This document shows, in pieces, positions 44,029-52,136 of a DNA stretch of 64,000 nucleotides. Each line of letters begins with the position of its first letter. Within the stretch, counting starts at the first letter, position 1. The stretch lies in assembly GCF_023073335.1 (NCBI RefSeq), contig NZ_JADPJG010000032.1:310001-374000 (forward strand), given 5' to 3'. Both the position numbers and the translations under genes were made by a program. This stretch comes from Bradyrhizobium sp. 21. Its GTDB lineage: Bacteria > Pseudomonadota > Alphaproteobacteria > Rhizobiales > Xanthobacteraceae. Under the pieces are notes generated by a model. That model saw only the letters and a program-made list of their open reading frames with translations, did not search any database and had not been told where the DNA came from.

Positions 44029-45435
44029 CTACGCGGGGGCGCGTGCGGGAGGGGCCGCGAGCTCAGGCGCAGCCTGTTGCTCGGCCTCCTTGTGCCGAAC
44101 AACCACCAGGCGCTTGCCGAATTCGCGGCGTAGCAGCCACAGGCTCAGGGCGGCCTGCAGCGTGGTCGCCGCGATCGACAGGTACCAGATGTGCTCGATC
44201 CGGAAGCCCGGCCGCGTCGACAGCCAGACCGCCGGCAGCGAATAGGTGAAGACGCGCGTTGCCGAGCTCCACAGCACCGGCTTGGTATTGCCGAGGCCCT
44301 GGAACATGCTCGAGCAGGTGAAGATCAAGCCCTGCGCCACCATGTTGAACGAGATGATCCGCAGAAACAGGAAGGCGATCTCCATGGTCTCCCGGTCGTT
44401 CGAGAATCCGGCGAGCAAGAGCTCCGGCTTCAACTGCGCAAGGCCCATGAAGCCGATCGCCACGACACTGGTGATCAGCGCCGCCTTGACGAAGGTTTCG
44501 CGCACGCGCTCTCCCTTTCCGGCCCCCATGTTCTGGCCGGCGATAGGCCCGGCGGCGAGCGCAATCGCGAGCGCCGGCATCTGGATCAGGCCCAGGACGC
44601 GCTGACCGATCCCGAAACCCGCCTGCGCCGCCGCGCCGAAATCGCTCAGCACGAAATAGACCACCGCCATGAAGATGAACATCATCGCGAACTCGCCGCC
44701 GGCAGGCAGACCGACATTGAGGATGCGCTTCAGATGGTGCGCGCGCGGACGCCACTGCGCCGGATTGAAGGCGACATAGCGCTCGACCTTGCGGAAATGC
44801 GCCAGCAGCATCAAGACGCCGATGGCCACCGCGATCGAGCTCGCCAACCCCGCCCCGGCAACGCCGAGCGCGTAGCCGGTGCCCCAGCCCGAGATCAGCA
44901 CCGGCGCCAGCGCGATGTTGATGGCGACGGCGAGCGCCCGCACATACATGGCGGGCCGCACAATACCGGTTGCCCGCAGCGCGGAAGCCAGCACTTGCAT
45001 GGCGAATTCCAGCGCCAGCGCCGGCATGAACCACAACAGATAAGTAGTACCGGCCTCGATCGTGGCCTGGTCCGCGGCGATCGAGCGCATGTAGAGGCGC
45101 GACAGCGTCGCACCCATGACCAGGGTCAACAGGCCGAACACTACCGACAGCGCGATCGCCTGGTTGAAGATCAAATTGGCATCCGGCCGATCCCTGCGTC
45201 CCACGGCATGTGCGATCAGCGCGACCGTGCCGACGCCGAGCACCTGCATCAGCGCGTTGACGAGAAAGCCGGCATTGCCGGCCGCCGCCACGCCCGCGAC
45301 GGCGGCATCGCCCAGGCCCGAGACGAAATACAGATCGACCAGCTGGCAAAGCATGATCGTGATCATGCCGACCATGATCGGCGGGGCCATGGCCAGGATG
45401 TGCTTCGCGATAGAGCCGTCGGTCAGGTCTTTCAT
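44029..45435 (-). CDS. MATE-family multidrug efflux protein
   Basis: This 468-residue transporter has twelve helices in two homologous halves. It starts with TDGSIAKHILAMAPPIMVGM, a typical MATE opening, followed by LVDLYFVSGLGDAAVAGVAA; the second half begins NVGLPAGGEFAMMFIFMAVV with GQNMGAGKGERVRE after it. MATE pumps expel cationic drugs using H+ or Na+. The start at 45435 is chosen for its AAGGA nine bases upstream; an alternative ATG at 45495 would overlap the ABC transporter stop as ATGA. It is probably co-transcribed with the ABC gene. Confidence 0.92.
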   Translation of the reverse strand: MKDLTDGSIAKHILAMAPPIMVGMITIMLCQLVDLYFVSGLGDAAVAGVAAAGNAGFLVNALMQVLGVGTVALIAHAVGRRDRPDANLIFNQAIALSVVFGLLTLVMGATLSRLYMRSIAADQATIEAGTTYLLWFMPALALEFAMQVLASALRATGIVRPAMYVRALAVAINIALAPVLISGWGTGYALGVAGAGLASSIAVAIGVLMLLAHFRKVERYVAFNPAQWRPRAHHLKRILNVGLPAGGEFAMMFIFMAVVYFVLSDFGAAAQAGFGIGQRVLGLIQMPALAIALAAGPIAGQNMGAGKGERVRETFVKAALITSVVAIGFMGLAQLKPELLLAGFSNDRETMEIAFLFLRIISFNMVAQGLIFTCSSMFQGLGNTKPVLWSSATRVFTYSLPAVWLSTRPGFRIEHIWYLSIAATTLQAALSLWLLRREFGKRLVVVRHKEAEQQAAPELAAPPARAPA

Positions 45436-45491
45436 CTCGTTCCATCCTTGACGACGCGGCTTTCCGGATCTTTGTCCGCCGGCCGCGCCAC

Positions 45492-47291
45492 TCATTCCGC
45501 TGCTGCGATACGCCCGAGCTCCACCACCTGGCGCTCGAACAGGCCGCGATAGATGCCCCCTAGCTTGCCCGCGAGCTTGGCATGCGTGCCCTGCTCGACG
45601 ATCTCGCCGCGGTCGAACACCAGGATGCGATCGAGGCTGCGCACCGTCGACAGCCGGTGGGCGATCACGATCGAGGTCCGGCCTTTCATCAGCCGCTCCA
45701 TCGCCTGCTGGATCAGCGCCTCCGATTCCGAATCGAGGCTCGACGTCGCCTCGTCCAGGATCAGCACCGGCGCGTCCGCCAGGAACGCGCGCGCCAGCGC
45801 GACGCGCTGCCGCTCGCCGCCCGACAGTTTCACACCGCGCTCGCCGACCAGCGTGCCGTAACCCTTGGGCAGGCGCAGGATGAAGTCGTGCGCATTCGCC
45901 AGCCGCGCCGCCTGCTCGATCGCTTCCAGGCTGGCCCCGGGCCGGCCATAGGCGATGTTCTCGGCGAGCGAGCGGTGGAATAGGATCGGGTCCTGCTGCA
46001 CGATCGCGATCTGGCTGCGCAGCGATTGCTGCGTGGCGTGGGCGATGTCCTGCCCGTCGATCAGCACGCGACCGCCGGAGACGTCGTAGAGCCGCTGCAC
46101 CAGCTTGACGAAAGTGGTCTTGCCGGAGCCGGAGCGGCCGACCAGGCCGACCCGTTCGCCGGCGCGGATCGTCACCGACAGCCCGTCGTACAGCGGCTCG
46201 CGATGGCCGCCATAATGGAACGTGACGTCGTCGAACACGAGCTCGCCGCCCTCGATCGCGATCGGCCGCGCGTCCGTCGCATCCGCAATCCCGATCGGCT
46301 CGTCATGGATCGCCACCAGCTCCTCCATGTCGTTCACCGAACGTTGCAGGTTGTTGATGTGCATGCCGACGTCGCGCAAATAGGCGTGGATGACGTAGTA
46401 GCTCGTCAGTACGTAGGTGACGTCACCGGGCGAGGCGTGCCCGTACATCCACAGCAGCACCGCGCCGCCGATCACGGACCCCCGCAGACATAGCAGCAGC
46501 GAGAGCTGCGCCACGGCGGTGGTGTTGTAGCGAAACCAGGTCCGCCGTACCCGCACGCGCCAGCGATTGACCACGCGCGCGAGCCGCGCATCCTCGCGCG
46601 CTTCGGCGCCGAAGGATTTCACCACGGCGTTGCAGGTCAGCGCATCCGCCAGCGTGCCCCCGACCTTGGTGTCCCAGGCATTGGAGATGCGCGCGGCCGG
46701 CGCGATGTAGCGCGTCGAGAACAGCACCGTCATCGTGACATAGGTAGCCGCACCGAGCGCGATCACCCCGCCGAGCGAACCCCAGTGCACGCCGAGCAGG
46801 ATCATCGACCCGATCAGCACGACCAGCGAGGGTAGCAGTGCCAACAGGATGGTGTCGTTCAGGAGGTCGAGCGCCCACATGCCGCGCGTGATCTTGCGCA
46901 CGGTCGAGCCGGCGAACGAGTTGGCGTGCCAATCGGTCGAGAAGCGTTGCACGCGCATGAAGGCGTCTTGCGCGACCTCGGACATGATCTTCAGCGTGAA
47001 CGGCACGATCGCCTGGAGCCCTGCAAGCCGCAGCGCCATCGAGGCGGCGCCGAGCGCCACGATGGCGCCGAACGCGACCAGCGCCGCGTGACGCGCATCG
47101 AAATCCGACGGCCCGCGCGTCAGCGCATCGATCAAATGTCCCGAGAACACCGGCATGAACAGGTCGGCGGCGGTCGCGCCCAGCAGGCTGCCGACGACAA
47201 CGAGCGTACGCCCCGGCTGCTTCAGCCAGTGCCGGAACACGAAGGGCAGCACCACGCGTATGGCGGCGGGCTTTTTTGACAGAGCGGTCAT
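45492..47291 (-). CDS. ABC exporter (fused permease-ATPase)
   Basis: This 599-residue half-transporter has six N-terminal helices (~25-310) and a nucleotide-binding domain with Walker A GRSGSGKTT (385-393), Q loop QQDPILF, signature LSGGERQRVA (489 onward) and Walker B VLILDEATSSLD. It would work as a homodimer, exporting a lipid, peptide or drug; substrate unknown. It lies directly upstream of the MATE gene, so both may answer to the same signal. Confidence 0.95.
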   Translation of the reverse strand: MTALSKKPAAIRVVLPFVFRHWLKQPGRTLVVVGSLLGATAADLFMPVFSGHLIDALTRGPSDFDARHAALVAFGAIVALGAASMALRLAGLQAIVPFTLKIMSEVAQDAFMRVQRFSTDWHANSFAGSTVRKITRGMWALDLLNDTILLALLPSLVVLIGSMILLGVHWGSLGGVIALGAATYVTMTVLFSTRYIAPAARISNAWDTKVGGTLADALTCNAVVKSFGAEAREDARLARVVNRWRVRVRRTWFRYNTTAVAQLSLLLCLRGSVIGGAVLLWMYGHASPGDVTYVLTSYYVIHAYLRDVGMHINNLQRSVNDMEELVAIHDEPIGIADATDARPIAIEGGELVFDDVTFHYGGHREPLYDGLSVTIRAGERVGLVGRSGSGKTTFVKLVQRLYDVSGGRVLIDGQDIAHATQQSLRSQIAIVQQDPILFHRSLAENIAYGRPGASLEAIEQAARLANAHDFILRLPKGYGTLVGERGVKLSGGERQRVALARAFLADAPVLILDEATSSLDSESEALIQQAMERLMKGRTSIVIAHRLSTVRSLDRILVFDRGEIVEQGTHAKLAGKLGGIYRGLFERQVVELGRIAAAE

Positions 47292-47564
47292 GACGTTATC
47301 CGGGCGCTTTGGCGCGCCGGCTCCATCGATGGACGCATGTCGGCCAACGAGGCCAGAACGCGTCGCTTAGGTATGAGTTTGACTTGGGAAGCGGTGTGAT
47401 CGGGATTTCAGACCCAATCGAAGCCGGCGAAAATGGCCCTAAAGGGCCGAACAGGCGCCGAGCATGAACATCGAGCCCGGGCGTGCGATCTGCGAATGTG
47501 ACGAAATCATACAAATCCTCCCCGGTTCGAGTGACGAGTTGCGTTTTATAGATGCGCCGTTCGC
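47292..47564. other. Spacer upstream of the ABC exporter gene
   Basis: About 270 bases without a convincing gene, presumably holding the promoter of the ABC-MATE pair. A CGAAAATGGCCCTAAAGGGCC inverted segment is near 47428-47450. AT-rich words ATCATACAAATCC and GTTTTATAGATG lie near 47510-47553. Confidence 0.35.
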
Positions 47565-47611
47565 AATTTGCAACTGGGCTCGCGCGAGATCACGCGCGAG
47601 TGTTGCAAATT
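47565..47611 (-). terminator. Two-tier hairpin at the end of the EmrB-type gene
   Basis: An outer perfect stem AATTTGCAAC / GTTGCAAATT and an inner perfect stem CTCGCGCG / CGCGCGAG enclose a six-base loop. The left arm on the coding strand begins inside the TAA stop codon. There is no T run after the stem, so it is either a factor-assisted terminator or an mRNA 3'-end stabiliser. Confidence 0.6.
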
Positions 47612-49193
47612 AGTGCGCGTCGCCGCCGCCGGTCATCGAGGCCGGCTTTTTCAGGAGCGTGACCAGCAGGCTGAGGCCGAGATAAAACAATGTCAGCATG
47701 AAGAAGGCATCGCCGAAGCTCATGACCACCGCCTGGCGGTGCACGAGCTGAGAGAGCTGCTTCATCGCCATCAGCGTGGAATCGCCGAGCCCCTGGAATT
47801 TCTGCATGAACATGGTCAGGGTTTCGGTCGCGGTGGCATTGCCCCAGGTCACGCGCTCCTGCAGGCGGGTGATGTGCAGATCGGTGCGGTCGTTGAGCAC
47901 GGTGTTGATGACGGCGAGCCCGACCGCGCCGCCGAGATTGCGCATCAGGTTGAACAGGCCCGAGGCGTTCTTCACCCGGTCGGGCGCCAGCGTGCCGAGC
48001 GCGATGTTGTTGGTCGGCACCATCGCGAACATCATGCCGATGCCGCGCAGGATCTGCGGCACCAGCAGCTCGTAGAAATCGTAATCGCGCGTGATCCAGG
48101 TCATCTGGTAGGAGCCGATCGCGAACACGATCAGGCCGAACGCGATCATGTAGCGCATGTCGAACTTCACCATGAGCCGGCCGACCAGCGGCGCGACCAG
48201 GAACATGGTGATGCCGGAGACGAACAGGGTGTCGCCGATCATCAGCGCGCTGTAGCCGCGCACCTCGGCGAGGTAGCGCGGATAGATATAGGTCAGGCCG
48301 TAGAGGCCGATGCCGATACAGAATTGCAGCGTGCAGCCGACGGCGAAATTGCGGTTAGAGAAGGTGCGCAAATTGACGATCGGCTCGGCCGCCGTGAAGA
48401 CGCGCCAGAAGAAGGCGATTGCCGAGATCGCGCCGACGGCGGCACAGATCGCCACCGAGGTGTCCTGCATCCATTCATATTGCGGACCTTCCTCCAGCAC
48501 ATATTCCAGCGTGCCGAGGAAGCCGGCCATGAACAGCAGGCCCCACCAGTCGAAGCGGTCGAGCAATTCGAAATGCGGCTCGTCGAAATCGACCAGCGCG
48601 ATCACCCCGAGCGTGATGGCGATGCCCGGCACGACGTTGATGAAGAACAGCCAGTTCCACGACATCAGGTCGGTGATGTAGCCGCCGACGGTCGGGCCGA
48701 TCGTTGGAGCCAAGGTCGCAACAAGCCCGATGATGGGACCGACGATGTGGAATTTCGAGCGCGGGAAGACCGTATAGGCCGAAGCGAACACCGTCGGGAT
48801 CATGCCGGCGCCGAGAAAGCCCTGGAGCACGCGCCAGAGGATCATCTCCTCGATGGTGGTGGCGAAGCCGCAAAGCAGGCTCGAGACCGTGAAGCCGGCG
48901 GCCGAGATCGCGAACAGCAGCCGCGTGCCGAGGGCGCGCGACAAAAACCCTGATAGCGGGATCGCGATCACCTCGGCGATCAGGTAGGCGGTCTGCACCC
49001 AGGAGACTTCGCTGGAGCTTGCCGACAGGCCAGCCTGGATCTCGCTCAGGGACGCCGAGACGATCTGGATGTCCAGGATCGACATGAACATCCCGAACAC
49101 CATGATGATGAAGGCGAACAGCCGCTTCGGCGCGATGCGCTCCGAAGCCTGGTTCGCCATCATGGCGGGGGAAGCAGTGGTGGCGTTGGCCAT
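47610..49193 (-). CDS. EmrB-type MFS drug exporter (DHA2, 14 helices)
   Basis: This 527-residue protein has fourteen predicted helices. It carries the DHA2 features MSILDIQIVSASLSEIQAGL near residue 40, WVQTAYLIAEVIAIPLSGFL, and the motif C region GPTVGGYITDLMSWNWLFFI. The family works with an HlyD-type periplasmic adaptor and an outer membrane channel. The adaptor gene lies upstream (207 bases, with a repeat between), and a TetR regulator is divergent. It ends in a two-tier hairpin. Confidence 0.94.
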   Translation of the reverse strand: MANATTASPAMMANQASERIAPKRLFAFIIMVFGMFMSILDIQIVSASLSEIQAGLSASSSEVSWVQTAYLIAEVIAIPLSGFLSRALGTRLLFAISAAGFTVSSLLCGFATTIEEMILWRVLQGFLGAGMIPTVFASAYTVFPRSKFHIVGPIIGLVATLAPTIGPTVGGYITDLMSWNWLFFINVVPGIAITLGVIALVDFDEPHFELLDRFDWWGLLFMAGFLGTLEYVLEEGPQYEWMQDTSVAICAAVGAISAIAFFWRVFTAAEPIVNLRTFSNRNFAVGCTLQFCIGIGLYGLTYIYPRYLAEVRGYSALMIGDTLFVSGITMFLVAPLVGRLMVKFDMRYMIAFGLIVFAIGSYQMTWITRDYDFYELLVPQILRGIGMMFAMVPTNNIALGTLAPDRVKNASGLFNLMRNLGGAVGLAVINTVLNDRTDLHITRLQERVTWGNATATETLTMFMQKFQGLGDSTLMAMKQLSQLVHRQAVVMSFGDAFFMLTLFYLGLSLLVTLLKKPASMTGGGDAH

Positions 49194-49227
49194 GATTTCA
49201 GCTCTCGCTCGTGCGGCAGGCTCGTCT

Positions 49228-49362
49228 TACCTCTCCCGCCTGCGGGAGAGGTCGACGCGCTCCTCGAGCGCGGCGGGTGAGGGTTCTTTCCTCTCGGGGA
49301 GTCTGCCTGGCGGAGAGACCCTCTCCCCAGCCCTCTCCCGCAAGCGGGAGAGGGAGCGCACC
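49228..49362. repeat. Dispersed repeat (CTCTCCCGCxxGCGGGAGAG family), copy 1
   Basis: Hairpins CCTCTCCCGCCTGCGGGAGAGG at the left and CCCTCTCCCGCAAGCGGGAGAGGG at the right (each a perfect stem with a two-base centre) flank a middle part with GGCGGGTGAGGGTT. A related, longer element is at 60527-60722 and a remnant at 57193-57270. It separates the two genes of an efflux operon and could attenuate transcription. Confidence 0.65.
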
Positions 49363-49400
49363 TGCATTAGAAGCAGCGGCGCGGCTCATGTCAGCAAATC

Positions 49401-50723
49401 CTACTGCGGATGGATCGCGGTGGGATCGTCGAGATCGATCTCGCTGTCGGCGTCGGCGGCGCCCTTGTTGGTGTCGACGGTCGCATAGACCGACATGCCG
49501 GCGCGGAGCAAATTCTGCTTGGCGACCGACTTCGGCACGCGAATGCGGACCGGCACGCGCTGCACGATCTTGGTGAAGTTGCCGGTGGCGTTGTCAGGCG
49601 GCAGCAGCGTGAACACCGAGCCGGCCCCCGCCGCGATGCTGTCGACGATTCCCGAGAACTTGCGCATGCCGTAGGCGTCGACCTTGATCGTCACCGGCTG
49701 GCCGGGGCGGATGCGCTTGAGCTGGGTTTCCTTGAAATTGGCGTCGATATAGACGTTGTCGAGCGGCACGACGTTGCCGAGCCGCTGGCCGACCGCGACG
49801 AAGTCCCCGGCGCTGACGAGGCGGTTGGAGAACGTGCCGTCGACCGGCGCGCGCACCGCGGTGAAGCTGAGATCGCGCTCGGCCTTGGCGAGGGTGGTCT
49901 TGAGCTCGGCGAGCTGCGCCTGCGCCTCGGCCTGCTGCGCCTTGGCGACGTCGACGTTGCTGACCGCGACGTCGTAAGCGGCCTGCGCGGCCTTGACCGC
50001 GGCGGCGCCCTGGTCGCGTCCGGCTTCCGAGCTCTCGAAGGTGGCGCGCGAGGCAAAACCCTTGTTGCTCAGCGCCTGCTGGCGCTCATAATCGAGGTCG
50101 GCGCGCTTGAGGCCGGCTTCGGCGGAGACGAGTTGCGCCTTCGCCTGTGCGACCTGGCTGTCGAGCGCCGCGATCTGGCGGCCGATGCGATCGATGGTGG
50201 CCTGCTGGGTCGCAATCCGGGTCGCGGCGGCGTCGACCGCGATCTTGTAGTCGCCGTCGTCGATGCGCAGGACGATATCGCCGGCGCGCACCAGCGTGTT
50301 GTCGCCGGCGAGGATCGAGGAGATGTGACCGGCAACGCGCGCGCCCAGCATGGTGTTGTTGGCGCGGACATAGGCGTCGTCGGTGGAGACATAGAAGCGG
50401 CCGACCAGCGTGTAATAGCCGGCATAGCTCGCGGCCGCGAGCGCCAGCACCAGGCCTATTCCCATCATCACGAATTTGCGCTTGCCGGATTTCGGCGCGC
50501 CGGCGGCGGCGGTCGCGTCTGGCGCAGGTGCGGCCGACTTGTCGGTCACGGGCTTCTCCGGCGCGTCGCTGGGCCGGCGCTTGGTTTCCTCGGCCACATG
50601 GGAGCGCAACTGCTCGGCAAGAACGACGGATGTCTCGGTGGCGGCGTCACCGCCCGCGGGCGCCGGCGTTCCCACCGTATCCGGGCGGAGCACGCGCGCA
50701 GTCTGGTCTCTCGATACGGCCAT
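49401..50723 (-). CDS. EmrA/HlyD-type membrane fusion protein
   Basis: This 440-residue adaptor has a polar cytoplasmic N-terminus, one membrane anchor (VMMGIGLVLALAAASYAGYY, about 87-106), then the HlyD pattern: lipoyl half (STDDAYVRANNTMLGARVAG), a long Ala/Gln-rich coiled-coil hairpin (~170-290), the second lipoyl half (RDLSFTAVRAPVDGTFSN) and a beta barrel (NVYIDANFKETQLKRIRPGQ). It bridges the exporter to an outer membrane channel. The start is ATG 50723 with GGGGAGG just upstream. It is first in the operon with the EmrB-type gene. Confidence 0.94.
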   Translation of the reverse strand: MAVSRDQTARVLRPDTVGTPAPAGGDAATETSVVLAEQLRSHVAEETKRRPSDAPEKPVTDKSAAPAPDATAAAGAPKSGKRKFVMMGIGLVLALAAASYAGYYTLVGRFYVSTDDAYVRANNTMLGARVAGHISSILAGDNTLVRAGDIVLRIDDGDYKIAVDAAATRIATQQATIDRIGRQIAALDSQVAQAKAQLVSAEAGLKRADLDYERQQALSNKGFASRATFESSEAGRDQGAAAVKAAQAAYDVAVSNVDVAKAQQAEAQAQLAELKTTLAKAERDLSFTAVRAPVDGTFSNRLVSAGDFVAVGQRLGNVVPLDNVYIDANFKETQLKRIRPGQPVTIKVDAYGMRKFSGIVDSIAAGAGSVFTLLPPDNATGNFTKIVQRVPVRIRVPKSVAKQNLLRAGMSVYATVDTNKGAADADSEIDLDDPTAIHPQ

Positions 50724-50793
50724 AAAGGCCTCCCCAAAAAAAATGCGATCACGGCCGCGGGGCGGCCGGTTCCTCTCGCTCATCCCAAATATC

Positions 50794-50816
50794 ATTGACC
50801 GAACGGTTCGGTCAAT
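50794..50816. promoter_or_regulatory. Perfect palindromic operator between emr-type operon and tetR
   Basis: ATTGACCGAAC and GTTCGGTCAAT are perfect inverted arms around a central G. The site is 70 bases before the adaptor start and 97 before the TetR start. The GACCGAACGGT-type core is typical of TetR-family operators, so the divergent TetR protein is the likely ligand-controlled repressor of the pump and of itself. Confidence 0.85.
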
Positions 50817-50913
50817 ATAGATAATATTCCCGAGCGGACCCTACTGGCCCGAATCCTTTATTTCGGTTTCATGGCCCGGGACCGATCCAGAAACCTGCCG
50901 AGACCCTGAACCA

Positions 50914-51549
50914 ATGGTTGTAGCGGACCGCGAACATCTCCACGTCCTCCAAGAGGAGGACAGCTCCAAGCGCCGCCAGATCCTGGACGGAGCCCGCAAG
51001 GTGTTCATGGATCTCGGTTTTGACGGCGCCAGCATGGGCGAGATCGCGCGCGCCGCCGCAGTCTCCAAAGGCACGCTCTACGTCTACTTCGCCGACAAGA
51101 GCGCGCTGTTCGAAGCCATCCTCGAGCAGGAGGCGCTCCAGCACGGTCAGGTCGTGTTCAATTTCGATCCCGGGCGCGATGCCGAGACCACACTGAAGGA
51201 TTTCGGCCGGGCCTACATCCATCTGCTGTGCCGGCCCGGCGGCGGATCGGCGATCCGCACCGTGATGGCGATCGCCGAGCGCATGCCCGATGTCGGCCGC
51301 CGCTATTATCTGCGCGTGCTGGACAAGACCATCAACCGGCTGTCCGAGTATCTCAAGATCCACGCCGCCTCCGGCGATCTCGAGATCGACGATTGCGACC
51401 TTGCGGCGTCGCAGTTCATGGAGCTGTGCAAGGCCTCGCTCTTCCTGCCGTTCGTCTTCCAGGCAGCGCCCGCGCCGTCGGAAGAGCGCATGACCGAAGT
51501 GGTCGAGAGCGCGACGCGGATGTTTCTGGCGGCGTACCGGGCGAAGTAG
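50914..51549 (+). CDS. TetR-family transcriptional repressor
   Basis: This 211-residue protein has the TetR HTH at residues ~20-66: RRQILDGARKVFMDLGFDGA followed by SMGEIARAAAVSKGTLYVYF ADKSALFEAIL. The C-terminal ligand-binding domain is variable, with a TetR_C-type helix RMPDVGRRYYLRVLDKTINR. It is divergent from the EmrAB-type operon across a perfect palindrome and so is its probable repressor. Confidence 0.94.
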   Translation: MVVADREHLHVLQEEDSSKRRQILDGARKVFMDLGFDGASMGEIARAAAVSKGTLYVYFADKSALFEAILEQEALQHGQVVFNFDPGRDAETTLKDFGRAYIHLLCRPGGGSAIRTVMAIAERMPDVGRRYYLRVLDKTINRLSEYLKIHAASGDLEIDDCDLAASQFMELCKASLFLPFVFQAAPAPSEERMTEVVESATRMFLAAYRAK

Positions 51550-51552
51550 CGT

Positions 51553-52134
51553 TCAGATCTCTTCCATTCTGCGCCAGCCATGCACGATCTGCCGCCCGTC
51601 CCTTGCGAACGCAAAACAATGGCCGCCACCCGCCGGCTGATCGTGGACGCGATCGATGGGATGCCCGGCATGGTGGCAAAACAGCAGCGTGCCGACGGCG
51701 CCGTGGCCGACAAAGAGAACGTCCCCCGGACGCTTCCGTCCCAGCACCTCTTCGGCCTCACGCACGATGCGCGCCTGCGCGTCCACGGCGCGCTCCCAGC
51801 CGCGCACGCTGAGATGCGGCTCCGCGAAAAACCGGTCGGCGACCTGCTCGAACTCGGCCGGCTTCAGGAAGCCGGTCGCCGAGCGGTCGTTCTCATGCAT
51901 GGCCGCGCGGATCTCGATCATGAGACCGAGCCAGCTTGCGATGATCTCGGCGGTCTCGATCGCCTTACGCTCGCCGCTGGAGACGATCTGCGTGGTGCTG
52001 GCGAGCCAGCTCGCATGCGCCAGCGCTGCGGTACGCGCTCGACCGACCGGACTGAGGCCCCATTGCGGCACCGGCACCGCGGGGTCGATCTGCACCTGCG
52101 GATGGGTGAGATAGCGGACGATGTCAGCAGACAT
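51553..52134 (-). CDS. Histidine phosphatase-superfamily protein with altered RHG motif
   Basis: This 193-residue protein has the layout of the phosphoglycerate-mutase-like phosphatases: strand 1 then catalytic motif, LSPVGRARTAALA, SSGERKAIETAEIIA (near residue 52), an acidic ENDRSATGFL with a catalytic Glu region, and FVGHGAVGTLL with the second His near residue 148. The first motif is YLTHPQV instead of RHG, so the usual phosphate-binding Arg is missing although the His remains. It ends four bases from the stop of the convergent tetR and starts two bases after the extensin-like gene, likely one operon with it. Confidence 0.85.
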   Translation of the reverse strand: MSADIVRYLTHPQVQIDPAVPVPQWGLSPVGRARTAALAHASWLASTTQIVSSGERKAIETAEIIASWLGLMIEIRAAMHENDRSATGFLKPAEFEQVADRFFAEPHLSVRGWERAVDAQARIVREAEEVLGRKRPGDVLFVGHGAVGTLLFCHHAGHPIDRVHDQPAGGGHCFAFARDGRQIVHGWRRMEEI

Positions 52135-52136
52135 TT

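Noticed and set aside
47296..47514. 72-codon minus-strand frame upstream of the ABC exporter
   Set aside because: No ribosome binding site, no recognisable features and odd composition; left as spacer.
49228..49362. CRISPR-like repeats
   Set aside because: Only two hairpin arms with no regular spacers; part of a dispersed palindromic repeat family.
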